From Terriglobia bacterium (GTDB lineage Bacteria; Acidobacteriota; UBA6911): a stretch of 36,239 nt of DNA. Under the pieces are notes generated by a model that saw nothing but the letters and a program-made list of their open reading frames with translations, was not told the origin of the DNA and did not search any database. The stretch covers positions 1-36,239 of the forward strand of contig JAIQGI010000054.1 of NCBI GenBank assembly GCA_020072565.1, written 5' to 3'. This document shows positions 16,157-22,348 of the stretch, piece by piece. Both the position numbers and the translations under genes were made by a program. The stretch's first letter is position 1; each line of letters opens with the position of its first letter.

Positions 16157-16336
16157 TTACTTCGTATGCGCTTCCTGCTGCGCTGCAACTATTTCCGCGA
16201 CTACCTGTCTCGCTAGTCGATCAAACGCCTCGACGTATTGCTCGATTGTTTGGATGCGCTGTTTGATTTCGGGCAACCGCTTGATTGATTCGAGAAATGC
16301 GGTCGACAGAGCGTGAGAAGGAAGCGATTGAGAAAT
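16157..16336 (-). CDS. possible small coiled protein with non-standard start
   Basis: A minus-strand frame, open from beyond 16400, ends at TAA 16159-16157 just before terS. Its last 59 codons read like a real helical peptide (AFLESIKRLPEIKQRIQTIE; YVEAFDRLARQVVAEIVAAQ). The frame contains no ATG or GTG; a TTG lies too late. An ATT at 16336 with AAGG upstream is the only reasonable initiator. It may instead be a decayed gene whose N terminus was lost when the cassette array was joined to terS. Confidence 0.35.
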   Translation of the reverse strand: MSQSLPSHALSTAFLESIKRLPEIKQRIQTIEQYVEAFDRLARQVVAEIVAAQQEAHTK

Positions 16337-16359
16337 GTTGCCCTTAGGTGAACGATCGG

Positions 16360-16404
16360 GAAAACTCTGTTTATTGACAGGGGTGGGCCTTACAAGAGTT
16401 AGAC
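16360..16404 (-). other. possible degenerate attC site after the zinc-ribbon cassette
   Basis: GTCTAAC (16404-16398, minus strand) has the form of an attC R'' box and contains the TAA stop of the upstream ORF, as in many integron cassettes. It is followed by AACTCTTGT pairing with ACAGAGTT (16370-16363, one bulged T). The distal box reads GTTTTCC, which departs from the GTTRRRY consensus, and the element is short. It could equally be a simple terminator. Confidence 0.3.
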
Positions 16405-16788
16405 GTCCTTTTTCTTTCGAGCATCTCCATGTCCCTCGTGCTCGCGGAGCGGCTCCTCACACTTGTGGATGATCGCGCCTGTCTCAGGGTCAGTCACAAT
16501 CTCCTGGTAGAGATCCTTGCGGCGGTCAATACGCATGAGTCGCTCCACCCACTTCTTCGCGTCGCGAAAGTAGGACGCGCCGCTGAGCTGCTCTAAAAAG
16601 GGTTTGCGGCGACCAGCCTCCGTGGCCTTTAAGCCTAGCGAGCCTCGGGGTGTTACCGTTGCGGCAAGGCCCTGCTCGAACAGGCGCGAGGTCGACCCGC
16701 ATGTTGGGCACGGAACGCGTGAGCTCGCTGGAGTCTGCGGCGACTCGCTCAGCGGTCTCTTGCACTGACCACAGCGCACGGTATCCAC
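16399..16788 (-). CDS. zinc-ribbon hypothetical protein (cassette ORF)
   Basis: 129 residues from the GTG at 16788; GGAGG four nt upstream decides the start. The N terminus has a two-pair zinc ribbon: C6-x2-C9 (CGQC) and C27-x2-C30 (CPTC). The rest is basic and helical (YFRDAKKWVERLMRIDRRKDLY) with a Lys-rich end (ARKKKDV). No family recognised. The start lies just downstream of an attC-like site and the TAA stop lies inside GTCTAAC, so the ORF looks like an integron gene cassette. Being last in the array, it abuts the terS region. Confidence 0.6.
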   Translation of the reverse strand: MDTVRCGQCKRPLSESPQTPASSRVPCPTCGSTSRLFEQGLAATVTPRGSLGLKATEAGRRKPFLEQLSGASYFRDAKKWVERLMRIDRRKDLYQEIVTDPETGAIIHKCEEPLREHEGHGDARKKKDV

Positions 16789-16802
16789 GGTGCCTCCGCA
16801 AT

Positions 16803-16897
16803 GTCTAGCGCCATGCCGCTCAGCAGCTAGCGGCGCAAATGTCCCGCCGAATCAACCCGCCGCACCCGCGCCGCTCGCCGGCTGCGGCCTTTTAGTA
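16803..16897 (-). other. attC-like recombination site (cassette junction)
   Basis: On the minus strand: R''-like TACTAAA (16897-16891), then GCAGCC and CGAGCGGC, a shared GGCGGGACATT tract, CGCCGCTAGCTGCTGAGCG and R'-like GCTAGAC (16809-16803). The inner blocks CGAGCGGC, GGCGGxACATT and CGCCGCTAGCxGCTGAGCG recur in the site at 17505-17604, so the two belong to one family. The boxes are one or more bases off the RYYYAAC/GTTRRRY consensus. The upstream ORF runs 46 bases into it. Confidence 0.55.
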
Positions 16898-17475
16898 AGG
16901 GGGCCTCTGCCGATCTTTTTGACTGACTTGCCTGCTTCCAGTCGTACCAGGCGTTCGACTCGCCTCACGAGATCCGAGACGTCACTCACTATGATCCGCA
17001 CTTTCCTGATGCTTCTGCGAACTGGCGAGCTACGCAAGTCTGAAACAAACTTCGTGAGTAGTCGCTCCAACCGGCTGTATTTCCGAACCTGCTGCCCCCT
17101 CCTGCTGACGGTTAGGGCGACGATCATAGTCGCGTCATGAATCGGGTAAGACCTTCCCTGAACGTGGATTCTCCTCGCCAGTATCGTACCGAATATGTCG
17201 CCAAGTATAATCTTGGGTCGCACCGAAGATTCTTCTACCTCCACCACTACGAACACATTACCCTTCTTGAGGAGCACGATGTCCACTCCGGAGAGAGTCG
17301 CATCCGCGCCATACCGGCGACCCATATAAGAGGTGGGCTGGCAGACGTCAACATCCGTGGAATCGCCATGGTCATAACGCACATCGATGTCCCCATAGCG
17401 CCCAGGATTGTTGCGCAACCTTCCGCGCAGCGTCTCAGCAATCTGCCTCGTTTTCTCGCCTTGTCGCTGTGTCAT
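16852..17475 (-). CDS. PD-(D/E)XK-like hypothetical protein (cassette ORF)
   Basis: 207 residues from the ATG at 17475 (GGAG seven nt upstream). The core is 'GVDIVLLKKGNVFVVVEVEES': Asp 65, a turn, then a hydrophobic strand ending in E79-V-E81. That is the layout of a PD-(D/E)XK nuclease active site with Glu in place of the usual Lys. An alpha-beta region follows (IVALTVSRRGQQVRKYSRLE) and a basic C terminus. The last 15 residues (LTKRPQPASGAGAAG) are encoded inside an attC-like element, so the original stop may have been lost. It sits between two attC-like sites. A restriction-type or DNA-binding role is possible, but catalytic competence is doubtful. Confidence 0.5.
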   Translation of the reverse strand: MTQRQGEKTRQIAETLRGRLRNNPGRYGDIDVRYDHGDSTDVDVCQPTSYMGRRYGADATLSGVDIVLLKKGNVFVVVEVEESSVRPKIILGDIFGTILARRIHVQGRSYPIHDATMIVALTVSRRGQQVRKYSRLERLLTKFVSDLRSSPVRRSIRKVRIIVSDVSDLVRRVERLVRLEAGKSVKKIGRGPLTKRPQPASGAGAAG

Positions 17476-17504
17476 GAAGTTTTCTCCGGCCCTGTGATTC
17501 CCGC

Positions 17505-17604
17505 TTCCAACGGCCTTGGCGCTCAGCCGCTAGCGGCGAGAGATTAATGTTCCGCCAAGCTGCCACCAGGCGGGCCGCTCGATGGCTGCCGCGCCGTGTT
17601 AGAC
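17505..17604 (-). other. attC-like recombination site (best-formed boxes)
   Basis: On the minus strand R'' GTCTAAC (17604-17598) matches RYYYAAC exactly and contains the TAA stop of the preceding ORF. R' GTTGGAA (17511-17505) matches GTTRRRY in six of seven positions. Near the ends GGCGCGGCAGCC pairs with GGCTGAGCGCC (revcomp agreement with one gap), giving the long imperfect stem and extrahelical base expected of attC. Length 100 bp. It shares internal blocks with the site at 16803-16897. Confidence 0.65.
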
Positions 17605-18387
17605 GGCCCCGTGCTGCGATAACCGAACCAAGTGTTTCACGAATGACGATGTAAGTTCGATTACGAACTCAACTTCTTCTTCCACAACCGCATCGTCCTG
17701 CTTCACATACGTATTCTGATACTTCGTGTAATATTCGATCAGCTTTACAAACATATTGGTGAATTCCGGAGAACCACCCCGTGCCTTCACGAATTCTCCC
17801 ACCGCCGGAATCTGGTTTTCCAGGGAGCGGCTATTGCCGAGTAGATCCTGAATGGCCTTTTCTAGCGACAAACGCAAGTCGTCGAGGACATTTCTTTGGA
17901 AGACTCCGTGTTTGTGTTTCGCCAACGCGTCATTGTAAAGTTCAAGCGCCCCTGGAAACGGATCGAGCCAGTGACGAGTCTGTTCGATCAATGCTTTATT
18001 TACTTCAGCTCCTATCGCGTCGGGAGCAAGATGGCTATACCGCGTGATTAGCAGCAGCTAAACTTTCTGTATGCCAGCCCGATTTCGCTGCGCGATCGTT
18101 GGGTGGTCGCACAGTTCTTTGATGATTTGGTAACGCTGAGGTTCTTGAAACGGCATTATGTTCTCAGCCAAAGCCGTCCTTATATTGACTGCTTCATACG
18201 GAAATGTCGGGTGAGGAATGTCGACAGCGTATTCAGTCGCGTACGCGCGACATGCCCTAACGATCTCTTGAGCACTCAGACCGCAGTTCGATCCACCCAA
18301 GACATCGGCGGCATGGTTAACAAATGTTGCTGATAGGGAGTTTGGCATAAACGCGATCTTTTTCTGGCCATGATAGAGTGCCGTCAC
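17599..18387 (-). pseudogene. HEPN / Abi-C-like abortive-infection protein split by in-frame TAG
   Basis: Two ORFs in the same frame, 18387-18058 (109 residues) and 17991-17599 (130 residues), are separated only by TAG (18060-18058) and 22 sense codons without ATG. Read through, it is one 262-codon gene. The first half has 'VNHAADVLGG', 'YAVDIPHPTFPYEAVNIRTAL' and 'QRYQIIKELCDHP'. The link 'RYSHLAPDAIGAEVNKAL' looks conserved. The second half is an Abi-C-like HEPN helix bundle ('SLEKAIQDLLGNSRSLENQ', 'KLIEYYTKYQNTYVKQDD', 'EEEVEFVIELTSSFVKHL'). The 'KQDD' segment has Gln where I would expect the His often seen in the family. The GTG start overlaps the nuclease stop (GTGA). Either a recent nonsense mutation (AAG to TAG is one change), a suppressed codon, or two separate proteins. 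Confidence 0.6.
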
Positions 18388-19604
18388 ACACGGTCGAACC
18401 TCACGTCTTCGAACGCCAACAAGAGCAATGAAGCTAGCGACTCGTTGCCCGCGACCAGTTCATGGATTTCCTTTTGGCTCAGTACTAGGATCGCGGTGCG
18501 ATCCTGAAGATACTCCTTGCTGATCGCCAAGCATGCGCCGCTTCTCTTCGTTCTCGGTGTGGACCCTGAGATCCCTTTGCTCGAAACTAGCACGCCAGTC
18601 TTCACCGCAGCCGCTTGAAGGCGACCAGCCATTTCACGGACGGTCGGCGCGCGGACCTTCTTGCCCCAGTTCTTGCACTCGACAAGTAGATAGTCACCGA
18701 CGGCCGCAATCGCCGCGTCATCATGGCCGTTTCTGACGAGGATGTCGTTCTGGGCGTCTGGTGCTTTGCTCGGGCCAAGAACCTCGAAACCTCGCTCTGC
18801 GGCAAACAGGTAGGTTATCAAGGCTTCGAGCGCATCCCCTTTCTGCTTGGCCGTTTGTCCGGGAGACCCAAGTCTGGCAGCCATACTTGCGGCAAGTCCC
18901 TTCAAGAAGAGGAGCGGGGCACGCGTGAACCGCCTCTTGTGAGGGAGCAGGGCGAGCCATATGGACTCTGGCTCAGCTGGAGACCAGGAACTAGCCGCGC
19001 ACATTCGAGCTGCCTCACGACCAAGACCGTCGACGACGACGGCAGCCATCTGCTGACCGTTTACGAGCGAGTCCCTTGCAGGTAGATTCTGCCAAGTTGA
19101 TGCGTCCGTGCGCACATCCTCGATCATCGCGAGGAGAAACCAATTGCGTGCCTCGTCATCGCGGCGTAGGGCTTGGCGCGAGCGCCCGATCCACCAAAGA
19201 ACTGTGCCTTTCAGAAACCGAGTTGGCTGAGCAACTTGGGCGACCTCAGCTTCCCTTACGAACTGGTACCAGCGCAGGAAGACCTCTCCGGCCTCATTGG
19301 GGAATCCACTGTTCAGGAGAGTCACGCCGAACTTGAGCCACTTCTGTTCGTACTCCTGGAGGGTCGCAAGAAACGGCCCGGCTCGGAGTGCCGCAGCCGT
19401 GTGCACAGAGAACTCGGCGAGAAGTCCACCGAACCATCGAAACAGATCGGGCAACGACTGGAACAGGAAAGGGAATACTCGATTCTCCCATCGGACGGGC
19501 GCATGAAGGTAGAGGTGCACTATGTGGGAGAAACTGCCGTGGGCGTAAGAAGCGCCGGTGACGCGACATCGGCGCTGAATCGCTTGCGGAGCGGCTCTTG
19601 CCAT
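18384..19604 (-). CDS. restriction-endonuclease-like protein with ECK motif (cassette ORF)
   Basis: 406 residues from the ATG at 19604 (GGACACC upstream); a TTG at 19625 would place the start inside the attC box. Residues 1-245 are a helical region of no recognised family. Residues about 254-350 form a PD-(D/E)XK nuclease core: 'KGDALEALITYLFAAERGFEV' (Glu 260), 'QNDILVRN' (Asp 287) and 'DYLLVECKNWG' (Glu 309, Lys 311), like Mrr/RecB-like endonucleases. It is immediately followed, with a GTGA overlap, by the HEPN/Abi-C-like gene; the two probably act together as a defence unit, carried as one cassette between attC-like sites. A stand-alone restriction role is the alternative. Confidence 0.7.
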   Translation of the reverse strand: MARAAPQAIQRRCRVTGASYAHGSFSHIVHLYLHAPVRWENRVFPFLFQSLPDLFRWFGGLLAEFSVHTAAALRAGPFLATLQEYEQKWLKFGVTLLNSGFPNEAGEVFLRWYQFVREAEVAQVAQPTRFLKGTVLWWIGRSRQALRRDDEARNWFLLAMIEDVRTDASTWQNLPARDSLVNGQQMAAVVVDGLGREAARMCAASSWSPAEPESIWLALLPHKRRFTRAPLLFLKGLAASMAARLGSPGQTAKQKGDALEALITYLFAAERGFEVLGPSKAPDAQNDILVRNGHDDAAIAAVGDYLLVECKNWGKKVRAPTVREMAGRLQAAAVKTGVLVSSKGISGSTPRTKRSGACLAISKEYLQDRTAILVLSQKEIHELVAGNESLASLLLLAFEDVRFDRV

Positions 19605-19624
19605 GGTTGAGGTGTCCTTTGCCA

Positions 19625-19702
19625 ACCTAACGGCATGCGCTTAAGCTGCGGCACCTCCTATTCTTGACGGGCGGCGCCATCGGCTGCAAGCGCTTATTAG
19701 AC
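19625..19702 (-). other. attC-like recombination site between Mrr-like and ECK-nuclease cassettes
   Basis: On the minus strand R'' GTCTAAT (19702-19696) and R' GTTAGGT (19631-19625); the latter matches GTTRRRY exactly. Next to them GCGCTT pairs with AAGCGC, and GC-rich inner arms (GATGGCGCC / GGTGCCGC) continue the imperfect stem. Length 78 bp. The following ORF starts about 20 bases downstream, as expected in cassettes. Confidence 0.65.
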
Positions 19703-19719
19703 CGCACATGCTTCGAATT

Positions 19720-20430
19720 TCACATCCGAACGGGCTCCTGGCTGCGCAATTTCAGCAACCATTGACGAAGTTCATCTCCATTCTTGAGTTCTAGCCGATA
19801 CGGCATAAAAGCATTGAGCCCGCTGTCCTTGTCAATTCCTGGCGCGAATCGGCTCGTTGTAGTAATCAAACCCTTTGAGACGTTGAATTCTGCCGAAAGA
19901 ACGCCAAGCATCGAGCGCACCTCATCGGCAGTAACCACGTATCCCTGTCTGTAGGCCTTGATTTGGTCGATGATTCGCACTGAGCCCACCCCAGGTCTTG
20001 TCGCAATCACATCTCGGCCGCGGTCTCCACTCCGAGGCGTCAGGATAACTTCCGGCCATCCCGCGCGGGTATAGGCGCCGGCAATAATCTCCTCAAGCTT
20101 CCGCCAGGGGATCTTGAAAAGGAACTCAGGATCTCGCTCAAGTTGGCTGATGATTTCGAACCAGGGCACGGCCAAACCGGCAACCACTTGGCCTTCTTTG
20201 TGTCGATCGCCAAAAACTACAACAGTGGCCTGCACGAGAACTTCAGGGTATACGCTGACGGCTGGGGGATGCCCTTTGAGGTTGAGCTGACCTGTTGGAA
20301 CCTCGATGACTACGGATGTTCCAGTCTGAGCAGGAAATGTCGCGATCCGACTACGCCAGTGCTCCACCAGACTTGGTGTTGCAGAGTCTTGTGGTAGCCA
20401 ATCCATCTTTGTGCTGTCGTCTTCATCCAT
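19720..20430 (-). CDS. Mrr-like restriction endonuclease (first cassette ORF)
   Basis: 236 residues from the ATG at 20430; no clear Shine-Dalgarno, as is common for cassette genes read from an external promoter. Residues 105-200 match the Mrr catalytic domain: 'RKLEEIIAGAYTRAGWPEV' (Glu 113/114), 'TPRSGDRGRDVIATRPG' (Asp 140), 'VRIIDQIKAYRQG' (Q156-x-K158) and 'SKGLITTTSRFAPG'. This DxD...QxK arrangement is the Mrr-type PD-(D/E)XK centre, typically active on modified DNA. The N-terminal 100 residues are an unassigned beta-rich domain. It is followed after 18 bases by an attC-like site. Upstream (20431-20688) I see no gene on either strand. Confidence 0.8.
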   Translation of the reverse strand: MDEDDSTKMDWLPQDSATPSLVEHWRSRIATFPAQTGTSVVIEVPTGQLNLKGHPPAVSVYPEVLVQATVVVFGDRHKEGQVVAGLAVPWFEIISQLERDPEFLFKIPWRKLEEIIAGAYTRAGWPEVILTPRSGDRGRDVIATRPGVGSVRIIDQIKAYRQGYVVTADEVRSMLGVLSAEFNVSKGLITTTSRFAPGIDKDSGLNAFMPYRLELKNGDELRQWLLKLRSQEPVRM

Positions 20431-20688
20431 GAATAACCCGTTATGCGCCTCTTCGTCGGTCCAATTTTGAATTGCGCCGGTCTATATAAACGGATACACC
20501 GTCCGTGCATCACGGTGCCACTTTTGCGACTTTCTACCCAAATGTCTAATGATGAGTATCTTACCACGCTTTAGGCTCGCAGCGTATTTGGATACACCGC
20601 CATGCTGGTCTCGCCAATCGGTTAATGGCCGCGAGAATCGATCAATTGGCATGCCCTCTACGACGACATGCTTGCTGCGCTTGGCCGA

Positions 20689-21072
20689 TCATGCAATCTT
20701 CTCGCTTCGACCGTGCTCGGCAATCATCTTGGCAATTCTTGGTGGTTCCCAGTTGTCAGGCTTCAGAATCTTGCCGTCCTTGCGTGTTCTGCCGCCTTCC
20801 TTCGACATGTTCGTGCGGTGAACCTCGTCAATGAACTGGTCGAGATTTTTGATTCCGAAGGTCAGCGCCGCGCCGTAACAGACATAGATCAGATCACACA
20901 GTCCATCGACCGCCTCAACAAGGTCGCCGCGCCGGATTGCCTCAATCGTTTCCATTGCCTCCTCTGCGATCAAGCTGGCCCGAAGGCCGCCCTCGCGGAT
21001 CGCTGGAGTGTCGCCAATTGGCACGCCGAATTTCTCGTGAAACTCCCTTACCTGCTCCTGTACTTTGCTCAC
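20689..21072 (-). CDS. MazG-like / PRA-PH-type nucleotide pyrophosphohydrolase
   Basis: 127 residues from the GTG at 21072 (GAGG seven nt upstream); a GTG at 21096 is in frame but lacks a Shine-Dalgarno. The all-helical motif EExxE ... ExxD is present as 'SLIAEEAMETIEAIRRGD' and 'EAVDGLCDLIYVCYGAA'. The tail 'EVHRTNMSKEGGRTRKDGKILKP' is the usual C-terminal signature of phage members. These enzymes hydrolyse (d)NTPs or alarmones to monophosphates and may sanitise nucleotide pools or counter starvation signalling. Transcribed with the phage middle genes. Confidence 0.85.
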   Translation of the reverse strand: MSKVQEQVREFHEKFGVPIGDTPAIREGGLRASLIAEEAMETIEAIRRGDLVEAVDGLCDLIYVCYGAALTFGIKNLDQFIDEVHRTNMSKEGGRTRKDGKILKPDNWEPPRIAKMIAEHGRSEKIA

Positions 21073-21104
21073 CAACAAACCTCGCTTGAAAGGCACCGTA
21101 GGAA

Positions 21105-21449
21105 TCAGGATCCCTGGTTCGCCCGGATGCTTTCGTACACCGGCACTATTCCACCCAATTTCGCCTTTCGCGTCCTGGCCGCGTTCTCCGCATGGAGCTT
21201 CGCGTCATATGTCAGGTGACAACGCTGGCACCAAGCCCTCAGGTTTCCCCTGTCGCAGTTCTGCGTATTGTGATCGAGATGGGCTACTGTCAGAACAACC
21301 TTGCTTCCGGTTTCTGGATGCGGCTTCCCGTTCTCAGCCCGGCAGTTTGGATACCGCGGGCTCCCTTCGCATTGGTATCCCGCTCGCTCCAAGATCTCCT
21401 GGCGTATGGCTTTCCAGTTTGGCGGATATTTCCGGTAGTCGATTGTCAT
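21105..21449 (-). CDS. HNH endonuclease-like protein
   Basis: 114 residues. The ATG (21449-21447) overlaps the stop of the upstream gene as ATGA. The HNH core is 'TVAHLDHNTQNCDRGNLRAWCQRCHLTYD': His 57/60, Asn 69 and a C74-x2-C77-H78 knuckle, preceded by 'GYQCEGSPRYPNC', which supplies further Cys ligands. A basic 'NAARTRKAKLGG' tail follows. Free-standing HNH proteins in phages serve in packaging, homing or recombination; here it is in the replication/nucleotide region, so the specific role is open. Confidence 0.8.
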   Translation of the reverse strand: MTIDYRKYPPNWKAIRQEILERAGYQCEGSPRYPNCRAENGKPHPETGSKVVLTVAHLDHNTQNCDRGNLRAWCQRCHLTYDAKLHAENAARTRKAKLGGIVPVYESIRANQGS

Positions 21450-21775
21450 TCTTGCGCAGGGACGTTCGCTTGTTCGTAAATGATCTGCTTGCCGAGCTTC
21501 GTTGTAACGACATGCTCTTGGCGGGACCCCACGCTCTGTTGCCAGTTGGGTAGCATTACGATCACATCGGAACGCTTCACAAATTCCAAGTCTCCGTTTA
21601 GCCAGGTCTCATCCGGGCAGGCGCCACCAAGAAACGCAGTGTTCTTGTGCGGACAGATCACGGCATAACCGAGTTGCCAATATTTCAGGGCTACGCGCTC
21701 GGCTTGGCGAATGTTCTCCAATACGTAGAATTCCGACGGTGCTCTATACGGTCCCGCGATATATGCAATCTTCAC
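21446..21775 (-). CDS. DUF4406-like (nucleoside deoxyribosyltransferase-like fold)
   Basis: 109 residues from a GTG at 21775 with GAGGAG upstream. 'KIAYIAGPYRAPSEF' at the N terminus, 'GYAVICPHKNTAFLGG' in the middle and 'DVIVMLPNWQQSVGSRQEH' (Ser 84, Glu 87) are the three conserved blocks of DUF4406. The fold is that of nucleoside 2-deoxyribosyltransferases, so it probably binds or edits a nucleotide or a modified base. It is translationally coupled to the HNH gene. Confidence 0.8.
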   Translation of the reverse strand: MKIAYIAGPYRAPSEFYVLENIRQAERVALKYWQLGYAVICPHKNTAFLGGACPDETWLNGDLEFVKRSDVIVMLPNWQQSVGSRQEHVVTTKLGKQIIYEQANVPAQE

Positions 21776-21785
21776 GCGCTACTCC

Positions 21786-22148
21786 TCAAGCGGCCAGGGC
21801 TCGCATTTCCGTCTTGAGCCATTCCCGGATTTCCTTCAGGTCGAGCTTCACGATCTGGTTCGCCCGTCTTGCGAGCGCGTCGTAGCGCTCCTGGCCGATT
21901 TGCATCAGCTTCCAGATCTTATGTGCAGTTGGGTGATGGTCCAGATACCAGTGGCATTCCCAACAAAGAGGGGTGGCATTCTCAAAGTCGAAGCGCGTCG
22001 ACTTGTTTCGCCTGCTATGGAAATGACTGCAATGAAGCCGGTCCCTGTCTCCGCTGAAGTCCCCACAGCATCGTGCGCATTTCCAGTTCGCCCGGGTCCG
22101 AACCAGGAGCGAAAATTCGCGGTCCAGCCTGTCGAGCCCTATTGACAT
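21786..22148 (-). CDS. NinG/Rap-like recombination nuclease
   Basis: 120 residues from the ATG at 22148 (AAGGGAAG upstream, giving MSIGLDRLDREFSLLVR). Key pattern: 'NWKCARCCGDF' (C24, C27), 'RLHCSHFHSRRNKSTRFD', 'ENATPLCWECHWYLDHHP' (N57, C62, C65, H66): a zinc-bound HNH-like core as in lambda NinG (Rap), a Holliday-junction/recombination nuclease. The C-terminal helix 'QERYDALARRANQI' is also typical. The start lies 134 bases inside the neighbouring small gene (22015-22341), in another frame. Confidence 0.75.
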   Translation of the reverse strand: MSIGLDRLDREFSLLVRTRANWKCARCCGDFSGDRDRLHCSHFHSRRNKSTRFDFENATPLCWECHWYLDHHPTAHKIWKLMQIGQERYDALARRANQIVKLDLKEIREWLKTEMRALAA

Positions 22149-22341
22149 TCGGCTTCCCTTCGTTGGGCGGCTTCGCTTCAAGCGAAACCTCGTGGGGCTC
22201 GGCCAGCGCCTCATGAAACTCCTGCTCGCAGACATCCCTGCCGTTCAGGTAGTAGTGCACTGGCCCTGGAACGTAGGTTATGGATCTTGCGTCCGGCTTG
22301 GTGTTCTCAACCATGTCGACTTCAGCCAGGACCTTGTGCAT
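22015..22341 (-). CDS. small hypothetical phage protein overlapping ninG-like gene
   Basis: 108 residues from the ATG at 22341 with AGGAG four nt upstream, just after the clamp gene stop. Residues 1-60 look like a genuine small domain ('YVPGPVHYYLNGRDVCEQEFHE'). The rest (from about PPNEGKPNVNRARQ) lies in the region shared with the ninG-like frame and looks low in information. The overlap of 134 bases is unusually long. No family recognised. It ends in TAG. Confidence 0.5.
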   Translation of the reverse strand: MHKVLAEVDMVENTKPDARSITYVPGPVHYYLNGRDVCEQEFHEALAEPHEVSLEAKPPNEGKPNVNRARQAGPRIFAPGSDPGELEMRTMLWGLQRRQGPASLQSFP

Positions 22342-22348
22342 GGGACTC

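Noticed and set aside
20431-20560. attI-like or fourth attC site before the Mrr-like cassette
   Set aside because: ATAACGGGTTAT near the start is only a short palindrome; no R'/R'' pair in consensus could be found.
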